Shown here: positions 1 to 10,772 of the stretch, in pieces | How the letters are laid out: every line of letters begins with the position of its first letter | How positions within the stretch are numbered: position 1 is the first letter of the stretch | Source of the DNA: Tetradesmus obliquus | Lineage: Eukaryota > Chlorophyta > Chlorophyceae > Sphaeropleales > Scenedesmaceae | Length of the DNA stretch: 64,000 bases | Assembly (NCBI GenBank): GCA_030272155.1 | Contig: CP126205.1 | Location: 980,501 to 1,044,500, forward strand | Reading direction: 5' to 3' | Made by a program: the position numbers and the translations under genes | Notes under the pieces: generated by a model | Seen by the model: the letters and a program-made list of their open reading frames with translations, nothing else | Database searches by the model: none | Told to the model about the DNA's origin: nothing

Positions 1-39
1 GTGTTGTGGGTCTCTGCCCATCTGCAATGCAAACCGCAG

Positions 40-762
40 GTGGCTATAGCAGCGGAGTTTCGACGCCCTATCAGCATGCACTGCGTGCGCGGCTACGGCC
101 ACTTGCTGCAGCTTTTCACCGCACTAGCAGCCAACCCAGACAACTGCCCTCCCAAGGTCATGCTGCACAGCTACGGCGGTTCAGTGGAGGAGATCCCGAG
201 GTTTTGCAGGCTGAAGGGTATAGGCGACAGGTTTTACTTCAGCTTTAGCCACGCCATCAATGCAAGGACGCCAGAGAAGCTGGCGGTGAGGATTGCTGCA
301 GTGCCTGATGACCGGTTGCTGATTGAGTCGGATCAGGTGGGTGTTGACAGAGACTTTGCAGTTTACTTGTAAGCGTGTGAGCCACGTGGGCGTCGAATGT
401 TTCATTGCACTGGGATTGTAGCGGTCAAAAGCGTGTGTGCTTGGCGGCGCTGTGTCACCGCTACTAGTTTTAAGTGCTGTTGCTGTCGTCGCTGCTGCTG
501 CTGCTGCTAGCCATTGCTGCTGTGAAGGGAGAGTTTATTGTTTGCGTGTAGGCTGCGATCACTCATGAGTGTGGTTTTGTAATTGTTTGTGGGTAGATCT
601 TGCAGTTTGCTGGCAGGGTACAGGCGGCTTCATGTTCTGCTGGCAGCAAGGTAACATCTCTGGCCAGTGACTTTGTGGGGCTCAATCGAGTGACAGTGGT
701 TCACACTTCTGCTGGGTCTCACAAGGCTGCGGCCGCAGCCAATGCTTGCTTCTGCATGTTCA

Positions 763-819
<57 letters not shown>

Positions 820-992
820 TGCAGGTGACGCCGCTGGTCATAGATGGCGGGCTGTTGGAGATCTGCAGGGTGGTGGCTGGTGTGAAGGGCTGGGGCATAA
901 TGGAGACAGCGCAGCGCATGCTGGACAACTTTGAAGCCTTCTATGCCGGTCAACTCAGCGAAAAAGATGTGCGACATGTCTGGCCGTGCTAG
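40..992 (+). CDS. TatD-family metal-dependent hydrolase, 3' end (partial gene)
   Basis: The last two exons of a gene that starts before the window. Exon 40-336 follows an acceptor ending CCGCAG and reads to the donor at 337 (GTGGGT). Exon 824-992 follows a (CTG)n tract ending CTGCAG and stops with TAG at 990-992. The protein reads RRPISMHCVRGYGHLLQLF, then a VMLHSYGGS block, then DDRLLIESDQ, and ends with an ETAQRMLDNFEAFY helix. The His in SMHC, the His in LHSYGG and the Asp in ESD sit where TatD-type amidohydrolases bind metals. The overall style is closest to the eukaryotic Scn1 (Cut9-interacting) branch. These enzymes are metal-dependent phosphodiesterases/nucleases; the substrate here is unknown. 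The N-terminal HxH motif lies outside the window. Degenerate copies of the terminal exon occur at 9641-10772. Confidence 0.8.
764..816 (+). repeat. (CTG)n tract ending at the TatD last-exon acceptor
   Basis: About 17 CTG/GCT units run almost to the acceptor at 823. They occupy the place of the polypyrimidine tract. Confidence 0.9.
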
Positions 993-1317
993 GGTTGCGT
1001 GCTCAAGAGCCTTGTAAGCAACATGTCGATTGAGTGATGCCCGATCCGCTACATCAGTTACATGTGTAAAAGCAATATACAAAATGAACGTTTAAATGGA
1101 GCATGTAACCCAACATACCGTAACAAACTGGTGGACTTGAAATCATGGTGAGTTGAGCGTGCCTCATGTCCACCGGACATGCGGCATGCGCACCTCATGT
1201 GTACCAGCACACAAACCACCAGCGCAAAAGCCTTTGCTCTGGGCAAGGCGATGTTACCCATGCTCCACTTCGCACGTCAAGGTACGTGCATGTCATGCTG
1301 CATGTGCTGAGAGTGAG

Positions 1318-1413
1318 TAACTACCCAGGCAGCTCTGCAGCTCCTGGGTAAGTTAAGGCTGGAGAAGGTGTGTGTGGCCAGGGGCGGCGCCCCTGGGCTT
1401 CACGCCCTCTACC
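1318..1413 (+). mobile_element. Hairpin-rich dispersed element, copy 1
   Basis: Starts TAACTACCCAGG and ends CCCTCTACC. It contains two palindromes, CCCAGG..CCTGGG around CTGCAG and CCAGGGGCGGCGCCCCTGG. The reverse complement of nearly the whole unit recurs at 18057-18170. It has no coding capacity. It could be a MITE, a SINE-like unit or an introner-like element; no clear target-site duplication is seen at this copy. Confidence 0.6.
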
Positions 1414-1861
1414 TGCCCACTTGCACCCCAGGGCACAAGCGGGGCGTGCATGTGCTCCCTGATGCCCACTGGAACCACTCTGGCCGGCTGGCCAGCCACG
1501 GCACGATGGCATACTGATGCATCATGATTACTAAATGACGACAAGATGCCATGCAGCACAGTGCAGCTGGCTGCACTGCAGCGCATTGTATGGATGATGC
1601 TGGCAGGTAACACCAGCATCTGTACCCCAGCACATCACGGCTGAAGCTTGTTGCAACCTTGCCTGCAGATCGATCAACATCAAGGTACCTGCATGCCTTG
1701 CTTTCTCATTGCTCGCCCCCAAAACCAGAGAATGCACAAGTTTATACCTTGCAGATCGTCACAGCAACCGCATCTCCCAGCAAACAAAGCACAGATGCGG
1801 CAGAGCGACCGCACGTGCGCCACAACAGTAAAGTAGTAGTAGATCAGTAGCAAACAACAAA

Positions 1862-1951
1862 CTCCGGATATCAACCCCCGGATATGAACCCCCGGATATC
1901 AACCCCCCGGATATCGACTCCGGATATGAACTCCCGGATATCAACCCCATG
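1862..1951. repeat. GGATAT minisatellite
   Basis: About six imperfect units of the type CCCCGGATATCAAC / CCCCGGATATGAAC. Confidence 0.85.
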
Positions 1952-2788
1952 GAGGTGGTGGCCACCCCGCTTGACACACCAAAGTCAGGCACGCGCCCGG
2001 TATTGTGTGCGCACACACATCTGGACAGCGGTAGAAAGATACCTTGTGCAGTTGCAACAGACAGCCGCCAGCATGATGCATCGTTCATCAACAACCACTA
2101 ATGCCTGCAATGAACTAATCCATGATCGAAGCACATCGCATCCTTCAAAGCAATGTATACAACATCTGTCATCATGTCAGTGACATCGTTGTCATCACTG
2201 AATGTCTGGTGGGCCGCCAGAGCACCGTGTTAACCCAAATCAGATCAGATCAGCCCCAACAACTGTGTGATTTGACAAAGCGCCCACCCATGCTGATAGG
2301 ACCTCTGTTGTTTGTGCAGCGGCATGGACACAAGCTGGTGACAACCACAGCTCCATGTTGTTGTGAAAAAAGCTCACACACAAACATGAAGTGGCAGCTG
2401 CACACTTGCTAATCAAAGCAGCCTGGTTCTGACAAAGTGAAGTGGATGGTACCGAGGTGGCAGCTGGCCTTAAAGCTGCCCACACACATGCTGAGTACTA
2501 CAAATACACAAGCTGCTTAGTGCAATGTGGCCACAACAGCAACCTTATGTTATCGTCATGCACATCCTATCAACGGCGCTGCAACCTACTGCACCCTTCC
2601 GCCCCACAGCTGCTGTATATTGGACGAGTACCAACAAAGATGACATGTGTTTATTGCTGACAACCGTGCATTGTGTGCTCTAATTAGAGCAGCGCGCTGC
2701 TCGAACACCAGCACACCCACACCCCCACACCCCTTGCGCACAAACCCTGCGCCCCACCCTTGCGCGTAACACTAGTGCCTGGGGCCCC

Positions 2789-2849
2789 CACCCATGTGCA
2801 TAGCCCCATGTGCATAACCCCAAGTGTATAACCCCATGTGCATAGCCCC
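2789..2849. repeat. 14-bp minisatellite
   Basis: Four tandem units close to CCCCATGTGCATAG, followed by a C-rich stretch. Confidence 0.85.
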
Positions 2850-3802
2850 TCCCCCCGCCTCCCCCAAACCCCCCACACACAGGGAACACCCTGCGGACCT
2901 GCAGATAACACCAGTACAAGCTTCACAGAACTAGGTGGCCCAACACCAAACTGCCCACCAATACGTGAAATATCCACCAATACGTGACATCACCACTCGC
3001 CATTATCATGGTACAAATGCGCATGTCATGCGGCAAGCGCATTACACTTTAAACCTGACAGGCTGCAAGCGACAACCTGCATGAGCTCCCAGCGAGGGTG
3101 TGGCCGGGCAGCACTGCGTCAGGCCAGTGCGCCACGCGTGCCCTGTTCCATGCCGTACACGTAGACAAAAATTCAGACCACGGCATCATACATGTAGTGT
3201 GACGTGCTGGTCTCGCACCCACGGTTTGTGGGGCAAGGCAAGCTGCAGCCGTTCTCCGTTGCACCCAACATGCACACGTGGTGAATGGCTGATGTCTGCA
3301 ACACGTGCACAGACAGCACATGAGGCAGCCTCTAAGAAGCTTAAGTGACGGCGTTTATAGCAGCACAACATTGCGACAGCACACGCTCAAGCTGGCTGCC
3401 ACAAACGTATACATAGACTACTGCATAGGCCACAGCCATACTTACTGCAGTGCCAGATGATGGCTTCCATGTTACAACAACAGCTCAAGCTGAGACCGGC
3501 GATTTGACGTCGGAATAACATGCCATGGGCACCACCTAGGCATGTCTTGAGCTCAAAGCATGACATCAGTGCCATGTAATCGGCTCAACACGGCTGGTGG
3601 GGAGTAGCGGCCACTCAGCTGCAGCCCAACAGCCGTTGCTGCCAGAGCCTCAAGACGGCCGCTTCGCCTCAAGATGCACCGTTCTTGTGTACTTCTGGTC
3701 ACTTGACCACACCGAGCTTACCGAAGGTGCAAGCTGCCCCTAGTGTTCAATCTTATGCGGTGTACGGCGCTGCTGTGCTGTGATGTGCAGCTGTGGCTGC
3801 CC

Positions 3803-6800
3803 TTAGGTGGAGAAGGAGGTGAAGGAGAAAGCGTCAACTCTGATATCGGCGGTAACTGAGTCCAAATCGCCAACACTGCAGCAGCAGGGACAACTTAAAA
3901 TAGTTGGCACAGCGTACTGCCAGTCCGCGGAATGCCAGGACAGCAGGCAACATTTATTGGCCCGTCATTGGACTTTTGCTGTGGTTGCCTGTGCATGTTC
4001 ATTGGTGTGGCTGCACAATCACCTACACTGCTGTCTTACCCATCTAAGCACAAATATAACCATACTGCACATGCATGCGGCATATTCAGGTGCTCAGTCA
4101 TGGTTCAGCATGGCGCCAAGCTTGGGGCTGCTGAATTGTACTCTGTTCACGTCACCAGTGTGAGGCTATTTTCAGCAGGCCGCAACAATGTCATCTGTTG
4201 AGCTGGCAACACCAGGCGGCAAGGGTATCATCTATTGTCAGATTGTATCCTGTAGCGCTGCCAGCCAGCTGCACCGGATCAAGTGCTATGACAATATACC
4301 TACCTCGGCCCTGCAACCACTCCAGCTGGGTCGGAGCGGTCGCTTTGAGGTATGAGAGCAGCTGGCAGCGGCGCCACCTCCCAGCTGGCAGTAGCTCCGT
4401 TGCTTGGAGCTCCAACGATGCTGCCACATGACGCCCCCACAAACGCTTTGAATATCTTCATCAAACCAAACACACACTTAGTGCCGGTAGGGTAGTCTGT
4501 TGGGCAGTCCCGAGCATTGAAGACATGCTGCAGGTAGTACCATCCGGGCTCTGTGATTGGAATGGGTTTGCTGTGAGGGCAGGTGCATGCAAAGACAATC
4601 GGGACAATGTCAGCACATCCGCGTAGATATTGTGTTGTGCTGCTACTGCTGGCCTGACAATCATGCAGTTGCCCTGTGTAGGTACTCTTCAACAGAATGC
4701 ACACCGCAGACACGGATGCCAAGCATACAGCTTGTCATCACTGTCCTTGACATTGCTGGGCAGCAGGCAGTAATGTGCTGCTGCAATTCCAACATACGCA
4801 GCACCTGGTTGAGGTTTTGGGGTCAGTAACTTCAATGTCGCTCGCGGTCACCCAGAACGTCTTAGCCGGTGGTGTCAGGCCAGAGTCTGCCGCGGCATAC
4901 CTGAGGCAGCACAGCACGCGACCAAAGATCAAGGGGTCAGCAGAGCATGCTGTTCAGTAGCACAAGCTCAATCCCGGTCCATCGGGTGACGCAAGCAAGG
5001 TGTGACACTGGTGCGCAGACTCTGCGGTTGAACCGTGCTGCAACCTGCTGTTGTTGTTGCTAATTTAAGATGGCCGCTTTACCACAGTGACGGCTTGCTG
5101 GCGTATATTGTAGTCCTGCGGTGTTTCACGTAAGTTATTGTGGTGCAGCTGTCCATGTTGGCCACCAAAGACTCCCCGTGTAACACAGCTGCACCTGCAT
5201 GATGCAGGCTGCATCTGCATCTGCATCTGCAGCCTAGCTGCAGCACCGGTGCCGCCTCACCAGCCAAAGGTGAATAGAAAGTTTCTGTACTCCCCCCCCC
5301 CAGCAATTTGAGCCCTGTTCAGGGAGACACTGTAGGTGATAATCTGGTTAGTGATGGTGAGATCAGTAGATGTGGGGTCCAGGTAAACGGCAACTTGAGT
5401 GACCAGCTTGCCGAGCACGGGGAACAAACTTGGGTCCCCTAGCAGCCACCGGGTGCCGGCAAAATCATACTTTAATTTGACCGCAAAGAAGCTGCCTGCA
5501 AACGCATGAACACAGTATGATACACGTAAGTATGAGCCAGTTGGTCAGGGGTTGTTTCGATCTATCCAACACTTGGGTGCAATATGTTTGTTGTTATGAG
5601 TAGTGTCAACCGTGTATCCATTGCAACACAGAATCACCTGCGTTAAGTGTACACATAACAAGGCATGGCCGCCATGGGCGGCCCTGCATGATGAAAAAAT
5701 TCCTGTCAGTGTCTGCCTGCACTTCTCAGACAGCTTTCATGCTAACCCGGCAAAACTGCGCGTACCACCTTACCCTGCAAAGCCCCTGGAGTCTGTGTCA
5801 CGGGTACAATTGAGAACGAGCCATACATGCTGTTGGCGGGAGGGGTCGTCTCGAAGCCTTCGTAGTACTGTGTGGTGCCCGTGCCAGTCAAGCCGCCACA
5901 CAGGGCCACCAGCACTGGCACGGTGCTTTATGTGGACACACTGCCGCCAACAGCAGGTGATGCAGTCACAATCAACGTGATGCTAGCGGAAAGAGGAGCT
6001 GTCGTGCCTGGCACAGTTTGGGACAGCGGCCCAACAACGCAGGTGATCAAAGTGATACCTGACGCATTCGTGGGCAACATCGTCGTGTCGCACTCGGGTG
6101 AACTAACCCCGGTCCCAAGGTTGTCTGTGATCGTGATAGTCTTTCCAGCCACGTCAGCGTTTGCCTGTGTCAGCGTTGCCTGGGAGGTTATGGTTTGGCC
6201 AGATGCAACGGGGCTAGCGCCGACAAGCTGCAAATCAAGAGATGCAGGGCCAACACACGGGCCAGAGAAACTCCAGCTGCCGCTGCTGCAGGTGGCAACA
6301 GGAAGTGTAAGGGCTGGGTCGGCTGTGTAGGTGGAATCACAGGCTGCAGCAGCAGCAGCAGTGGCGGCAGCAACATCAATAGCAGCAATTTCAATCATTT
6401 ATGAGTCAGTGCTGGCTAAGCTTGGGCAGCGGTGAATGTGCTGCAAGCAGCATCACGCTTGCGGAGAAACATGAGAGGCGGCATTGCGTTGCTGTGACAT
6501 ACATGCATGCATGACACGGTTTCATGGCAGCTGGGCGTCCAGCAGTAACCAACACAAGTTCGGCTACATCAGCTATGGCGTATGCAAAGCCAGCACTGTG
6601 TAGCCTGTGCTCGCTCTTATAGCTTGGTCTGGCTTTGGCTGCTACCGTCCTTACAGATGTTACTGATATCACAGTTATCACACGCTAGCTGCCCACCGAG
6701 TGCATGCACGCGATACACATTGATTTCTCCTACAACCCACGGCTGCAAATGCGCCGGCGCAGAATGCCTAGGTAGAGAGTATACTAGTATTCCCGCCCAT

Positions 6801-7207
6801 GAACATGAGGACTCGGATGCATGCTGACTGGGCACTCACCTGAAGCAGTGCACTGGCTGCCGCTGGTTGCGCTACCACAGCTGGTGAACACAATGTTGGC
6901 AAGGACGGGCGCAGTGGCACATCCTGGGTCTGCGCAGCTGCTTGTAACGGGCCCCCACTCCGCCTTGTTGTTTGCAGTGTTTAAAGTGCAAGTAGCCTTG
7001 GGGGGACTCCCGTTGCATGCAACCAGGCAACCTGCTGTTAAATCGCCAGTGCACTCGCTCTTGCAGTCGTCACCCACGCGCACAAACTTGCAGCCGCCCC
7101 AAGTGATGTCGGCGCGCGTGGTGATCGTGTTGAGAGCTGCTGGGGTTGTTGGAGGCCCACGGCATCCTAGGGCAGCTGCGAGGAAGGGCGGTGGCGGCGG
7201 CATCAGC

Positions 7208-7239
<32 letters not shown>

Positions 7240-7251
7240 CAGCAGCAGGGC

Positions 7252-7291
<40 letters not shown>

Positions 7292-7307
7292 GTGGCAGAG
7301 GAAACAG

Positions 7308-7341
<34 letters not shown>

Positions 7342-7877
7342 CGCAGGAGCAGCAGCAGCAGGCGCAGGAGCAGCATGTGCAGTACTTCGTGGCCCTGTTT
7401 TTGCTGAGCAGCAAATGATTACGTCATTCCTGTGCACTGCTATGGCATAATTTTGATGTTGCGGCACCCGCTGCATCAAGTGATGTGCATGCATGCTGGC
7501 TGAACTGTCACGCTGCGCAGTGAACTCAAAGACTTTCAGCCGCTGGCTGCTCACAGCAGATGTCATCGTAGTTCAAACAGCCTGTGCAGCTTGCAGAAAC
7601 GCAGAACTTCTGCACTGCTTGGTCTGTGGCGTCCTTGTTGTCTTTCCCTTTGTCACTTTTCCCGTTTTGAGGTTGGCTGGCTGTCCCTGGGTACGTTGCT
7701 CCACTCAGTACACCCCAGGCTTGTTTGCACTGATCATTGCACTTGAAATTGCGGGTCAGCTGGCACAGTGCGCCGGCGCCGCACAGCCTCAGCAGCGGCA
7801 GCAGGTGGTGCTTGCACCCTCGCGTGTGCAACCCCCACGCAAAGCAACAGACACACTGCTGCGATTGTGATGCGCAT
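3803..7877 (-). CDS. Secreted sushi/Ig-like modular protein, paralogue 2 (frameshifted in exon 1)
   Basis: Exons inferred from splice motifs and comparison with the 12976-19613 paralogue: 7555-7877, 6840-7175, 5774-6343, 5261-5495, 4805-4900, about 4378-4570, and 3803-3875. The start ATG (7877) opens a signal peptide, MRITIAAVCLLLCVGVAHAR. The next Cys-rich segment (KCNDQCKQAW, FCVSASCTGC) lies in another frame. Exon 1 is 323 nt against 316 nt in the paralogue, so one frameshift is present. Downstream exons keep phase. Exon 2 holds sushi-like module A (CRGPP..W..C..CKSEC..TC..W..C) and the start of module C. The 190-codon exon finishes module C and adds an Ig/Big_1-like beta domain (ITSQATLTQANADVAGKT). 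Later exons carry LVTQVAVYLDPT, SGLTPPAKTFWVTA and ITEPGWYYLQ, ending VDAFSFTSFST. It is probably an extracellular or wall protein; no enzyme motif was seen. It is either a pseudogene or carries an assembly indel. Confidence 0.65.
7196..7375. repeat. CAG-rich tract in intron 1
   Basis: Clustered (CAG)n blocks in the + reading are CTG-rich in transcript sense. They lie just 5' of the acceptor of the exon ending at 7175 (TCGCAG). Confidence 0.85.
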
Positions 7878-9199
7878 GTCTGGTTTCAGGTAGAACGTGT
7901 AAGGGTGGTGTGGGTTGCGGCTGTCGCCAGGGACGCCTGTAGTGCAGTTGACAGTTGTCCTGCAGGCAGCAGAGCAGTTGCGCAACTGCTGCTGTGCATG
8001 CGCATGCACAGCATGAGCAGGGGCCTGCTTGGATTGAGCGACGTCACAACGCGCGCAGGCCAACGGCTGCACAACATGATACTCTGCCTAGGGTTTATAT
8101 CAGTTGAAATGCATGCCAGCAGTGCCAGCAGCTCAGCTGAGCAGCTGATGAGCGCTCGTAGCGAGCCCTGGATGACGCCAAAACCACCCACCGCATTGCG
8201 CCTGAAACATATACTGAGATATAATCCATACCAACTTAAATCTATAGACATTACGACAGGCTTCAAGGGTGGCTGCACGCTTCATTTCCAAGCAAAGTTC
8301 GTGCAGCAGTCCGTGACGATCAACATCACGCTTCAGGCGGTACTGCACTTGAATCATGCTGAAATCGAACAAATTAATATGACGTTTCACCTTTGTGCTG
8401 ATGCAGACTTCCTTGCGTGCGGCTGCCTGCCAGCTGGGAGCTGATTGGGTACACTCGTCGGATACTGCTGTACCTTGATTGAGATACAAACAAAGTAAAA
8501 CTTAGAGTAAGCAAAAAGCAGTTCATCTACCTTGTATGGGTTCGGACCGACCTGCCATTGACCTGACTGTCAAGTACTGGGGTTGAAGTCACTGACGAGC
8601 AGGCTTCCGGGAAGCTTCCGCTGGTGACACTTATCCGCATCTGCTAGGCCAGCTGTACTGACTGATCACACTTATAAACCTTGGCTGATCACACTTACAA
8701 ACCTCGGCGGCAGCAGACACTAGTGACCAGTCAAGCCTTGACTGGCCGGGCCACAGACGCAGCCGCTGCGGCGGCCGCTGCAGCAGCAACTTGCTTTTAA
8801 CTTGAAGGTGTAACCAAGTAACAGTATTTTTGGCACTGGACGTTGCTGGCGGCAGCTGCAGCAGCATGTGTTACAGCAAAGGTGGCAACTGGTGACGGCG
8901 GACTCCGTGCGCGCGCTGCTGTCACACTGTGACAGTGTGATGATCACCGGTACAACCAACAGTGGGTTCATCTCAGATGACATTCGGCAGTAAAGGGACG
9001 CAGTCATGGATCTGGAGGTAGCAGAAAAACAGTGACACCCCAAGACCTAGCTTGACACGCGTGGGCCCGCAGGCTGCATGCACGCGGGCCAAACGGCTCT
9101 GCGTGCCCGCCACAGTTGCGGCAACACAGAAGTGTAATTTTGTCTGTTTACAGCAGGAAGGACAGCGCTGGAGGTCCATAAAATTCCATAACTTGTTTG
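7878..9199. promoter_or_regulatory. Upstream region of paralogue 2, shared with paralogue 1
   Basis: Blocks in this region recur upstream of 19613 at matching distances. ATTGCGCCTGAA lies about 0.3 kb before each ATG. GTGCAGCAGTCCGTG lies at 8300 and at about 20029, roughly 420 bp before each ATG. GGACCGACCTGC lies about 665 bp before each. A proximal block, CTGCAGGCAGCAGAGCAG, also matches. This is either conserved promoter sequence or simply the duplicated flank. From about 8650 to 9199 I see no gene. Confidence 0.5.
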
Positions 9200-9322
9200 C
9201 ATTACATTACATTACATTACATGCTCCACTCAATGAGGTGTGGGACCCCCAGACAGGAGCCAACGAGAGGCTCATAGGGGGAGGAAACATCAAAGAACAA
9301 CTCATCATCGTCCAAACTGCTG
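9200..9322 (-). mobile_element. 5'-truncated LINE-A stub
   Basis: On the minus strand it reads DDELFFDVSSPYEPLVGS plus a 3' UTR ending GAGTGGAGCATG and a (TAATG)n tail. It matches the 3' end of the longer copy at 60215-61583. About 120 bp remain. No clear target-site duplication was found. Confidence 0.9.
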
Positions 9323-9575
9323 TTGTGAAGATCGTTATAAATCGCATGTGCCGTAGCAGTGCCACAACAGCGGGCGTGGCAGCAGCCTACGTTGGCAGAT
9401 AAGCCTGCAGCTGGTATATTCGCTACAAAGCTGTTGGCAGGCTGTGCCACGGTGCTGCCTCTATCCCTTGCTGCGACGTATTTTTGTGGATAGTGTTCAG
9501 ACTGCCACGTGTGTTGCTTCAGCAATTCACACCTGTCACTGTCACTGGTGGCCATGCAGTGACGGCCGCTGCTGC

Positions 9576-9637
<62 letters not shown>

Positions 9638-9640
9638 GGC

Positions 9641-9946
9641 CCCAGCTGAGGTGGCTGTACACTGCTGGCGGGCTGCTGCAGATCCCCAGCGTGGTGGCCG
9701 GTTGAGCATGCAGCAGGCAGCGCAGCGCATGCTAGCCAACTCACAGCCTTCTTTACAACAACTCAGCAAGCAGGAGGTGTGAATGCCTGCAGTTTATGCG
9801 GCTTCGTGCTCAGAATGTTTGTAAGCAAGCGTGCACACACAGTCGGCAGCCTGTTGGATCTCTCTGCCACCTGCAGCGTGGTGGCGGGCGTGAAGGGCCA
9901 CCACTGTCGGCTGCTGCTCATCGACGTACTTGAGTACTGCTGCTGC

Positions 9947-9981
<35 letters not shown>

Positions 9982-10772
9982 ATTGCCGGGGACGCCACTT
10001 GTCGTTGACGGCGTGCTGCTGGAGATCTGCAGGGTGGTGGCTGCCGTGGAGAACTGGAGCATGCAGGAGACATCGCAGCGCATGCTGGCCTACTTTAAAG
10101 CCGCCTACGCAACTGCTTCCTGCAGGACAGCTGAACACAAGGGATGAGTGAGATGCTTGAAGTTTCTGGAGTTGCGTGCTCAAGAACGCTTGTAAGCAAC
10201 CCTACTGTTGAGTCGTGCATGTCCTTATTCGAATGAGTCAGAATTCTGACATCAGGCACCTTTGTTACAAACCAACTGGCAACCGATTCCCTGTCTGACA
10301 GGGATGCATGGCTGAGACAGCGTAGCGCATGCTGGCAAAGGCGGTGACGGGCGTGAATGGCTGGGGCATGGCTGAGACAGCGCAGCGCATGCTGGCAAAT
10401 TTCAAAGAGTGGAGCATGTCACCCAACAGTTTGCAAGGTGGTGGCTGTTGTGAAGGGCCGCCCCGGGGGCATGGCTGAGACAGCGCAGCGCATTCTGGAA
10501 AATTTCACTGCCTTCTATGCGGGGCAGCTCAGGCAGCAAGATGTGTGAAGTGCCGGTGCCGTTTCTGATCAAGCAGCCCGGTTGCTTGTCATACATGTGT
10601 TTGTGAAGAAGCAAATGAATGCAGCTTTGCAAGCACACACGCACTGATGGCGGGCTGCTGCAGATCTGCAGCATGTGGCAGCTGTGATGGGCAGGGGCAT
10701 GACAGAGACAGCGCATCGGATGTTGGGCAACGTTTTTGAACATTCTGTGCAGGACAGCTCAGCAAGCAGGAC
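9641..10772 (+). repeat. Array of degenerate copies of the TatD terminal exon
   Basis: At least six fragments resemble exon 824-992: 9641-9780, 9856-9905, 9984-10210 (also includes a 3'-UTR match, GTTGCGTGCTCAAGA), 10304-10412 (two short pieces), 10432-10548 and 10646-10772. Recurrent peptides are GGLLQI, EICRVVA and AETAQRILENFTAFYAGQL. Large CTG tracts at 9567-9635 and 9937-9977 precede the first and third copies, as in the parent exon. Most copies have lost the acceptor or frame. They are best read as the duplicated TatD end that then amplified. Confidence 0.8.

Larger units (their letters stand above)
993..3802. other. Intergenic region without a recognisable gene
   Basis: Between the TatD stop and the stop of the minus-strand secreted-protein gene I see only short unsupported reading frames. 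It holds a hairpin-rich dispersed element (1318-1413) and two minisatellites (1862-1951, 2789-2849). The spacing of about 2.81 kb from TatD stop to the next gene's stop nearly equals that from TatD exon copy D (ends about 10148) to 12976. This fits one side of a segmental duplication. Confidence 0.6.

Noticed and set aside
600..992. 130-residue frame with a poly-Ala stretch as a separate gene
   Set aside because: Only its end is the TatD terminal exon. The poly-Ala part is the intronic CTG tract.
5288..5301. Poly-C run as a frameshift in paralogue 2
   Set aside because: Read on the minus strand the G-run keeps phase: exon 5261-5495 differs from its partner by 12 nt, and the frame ends in the conserved FLFTFGW.
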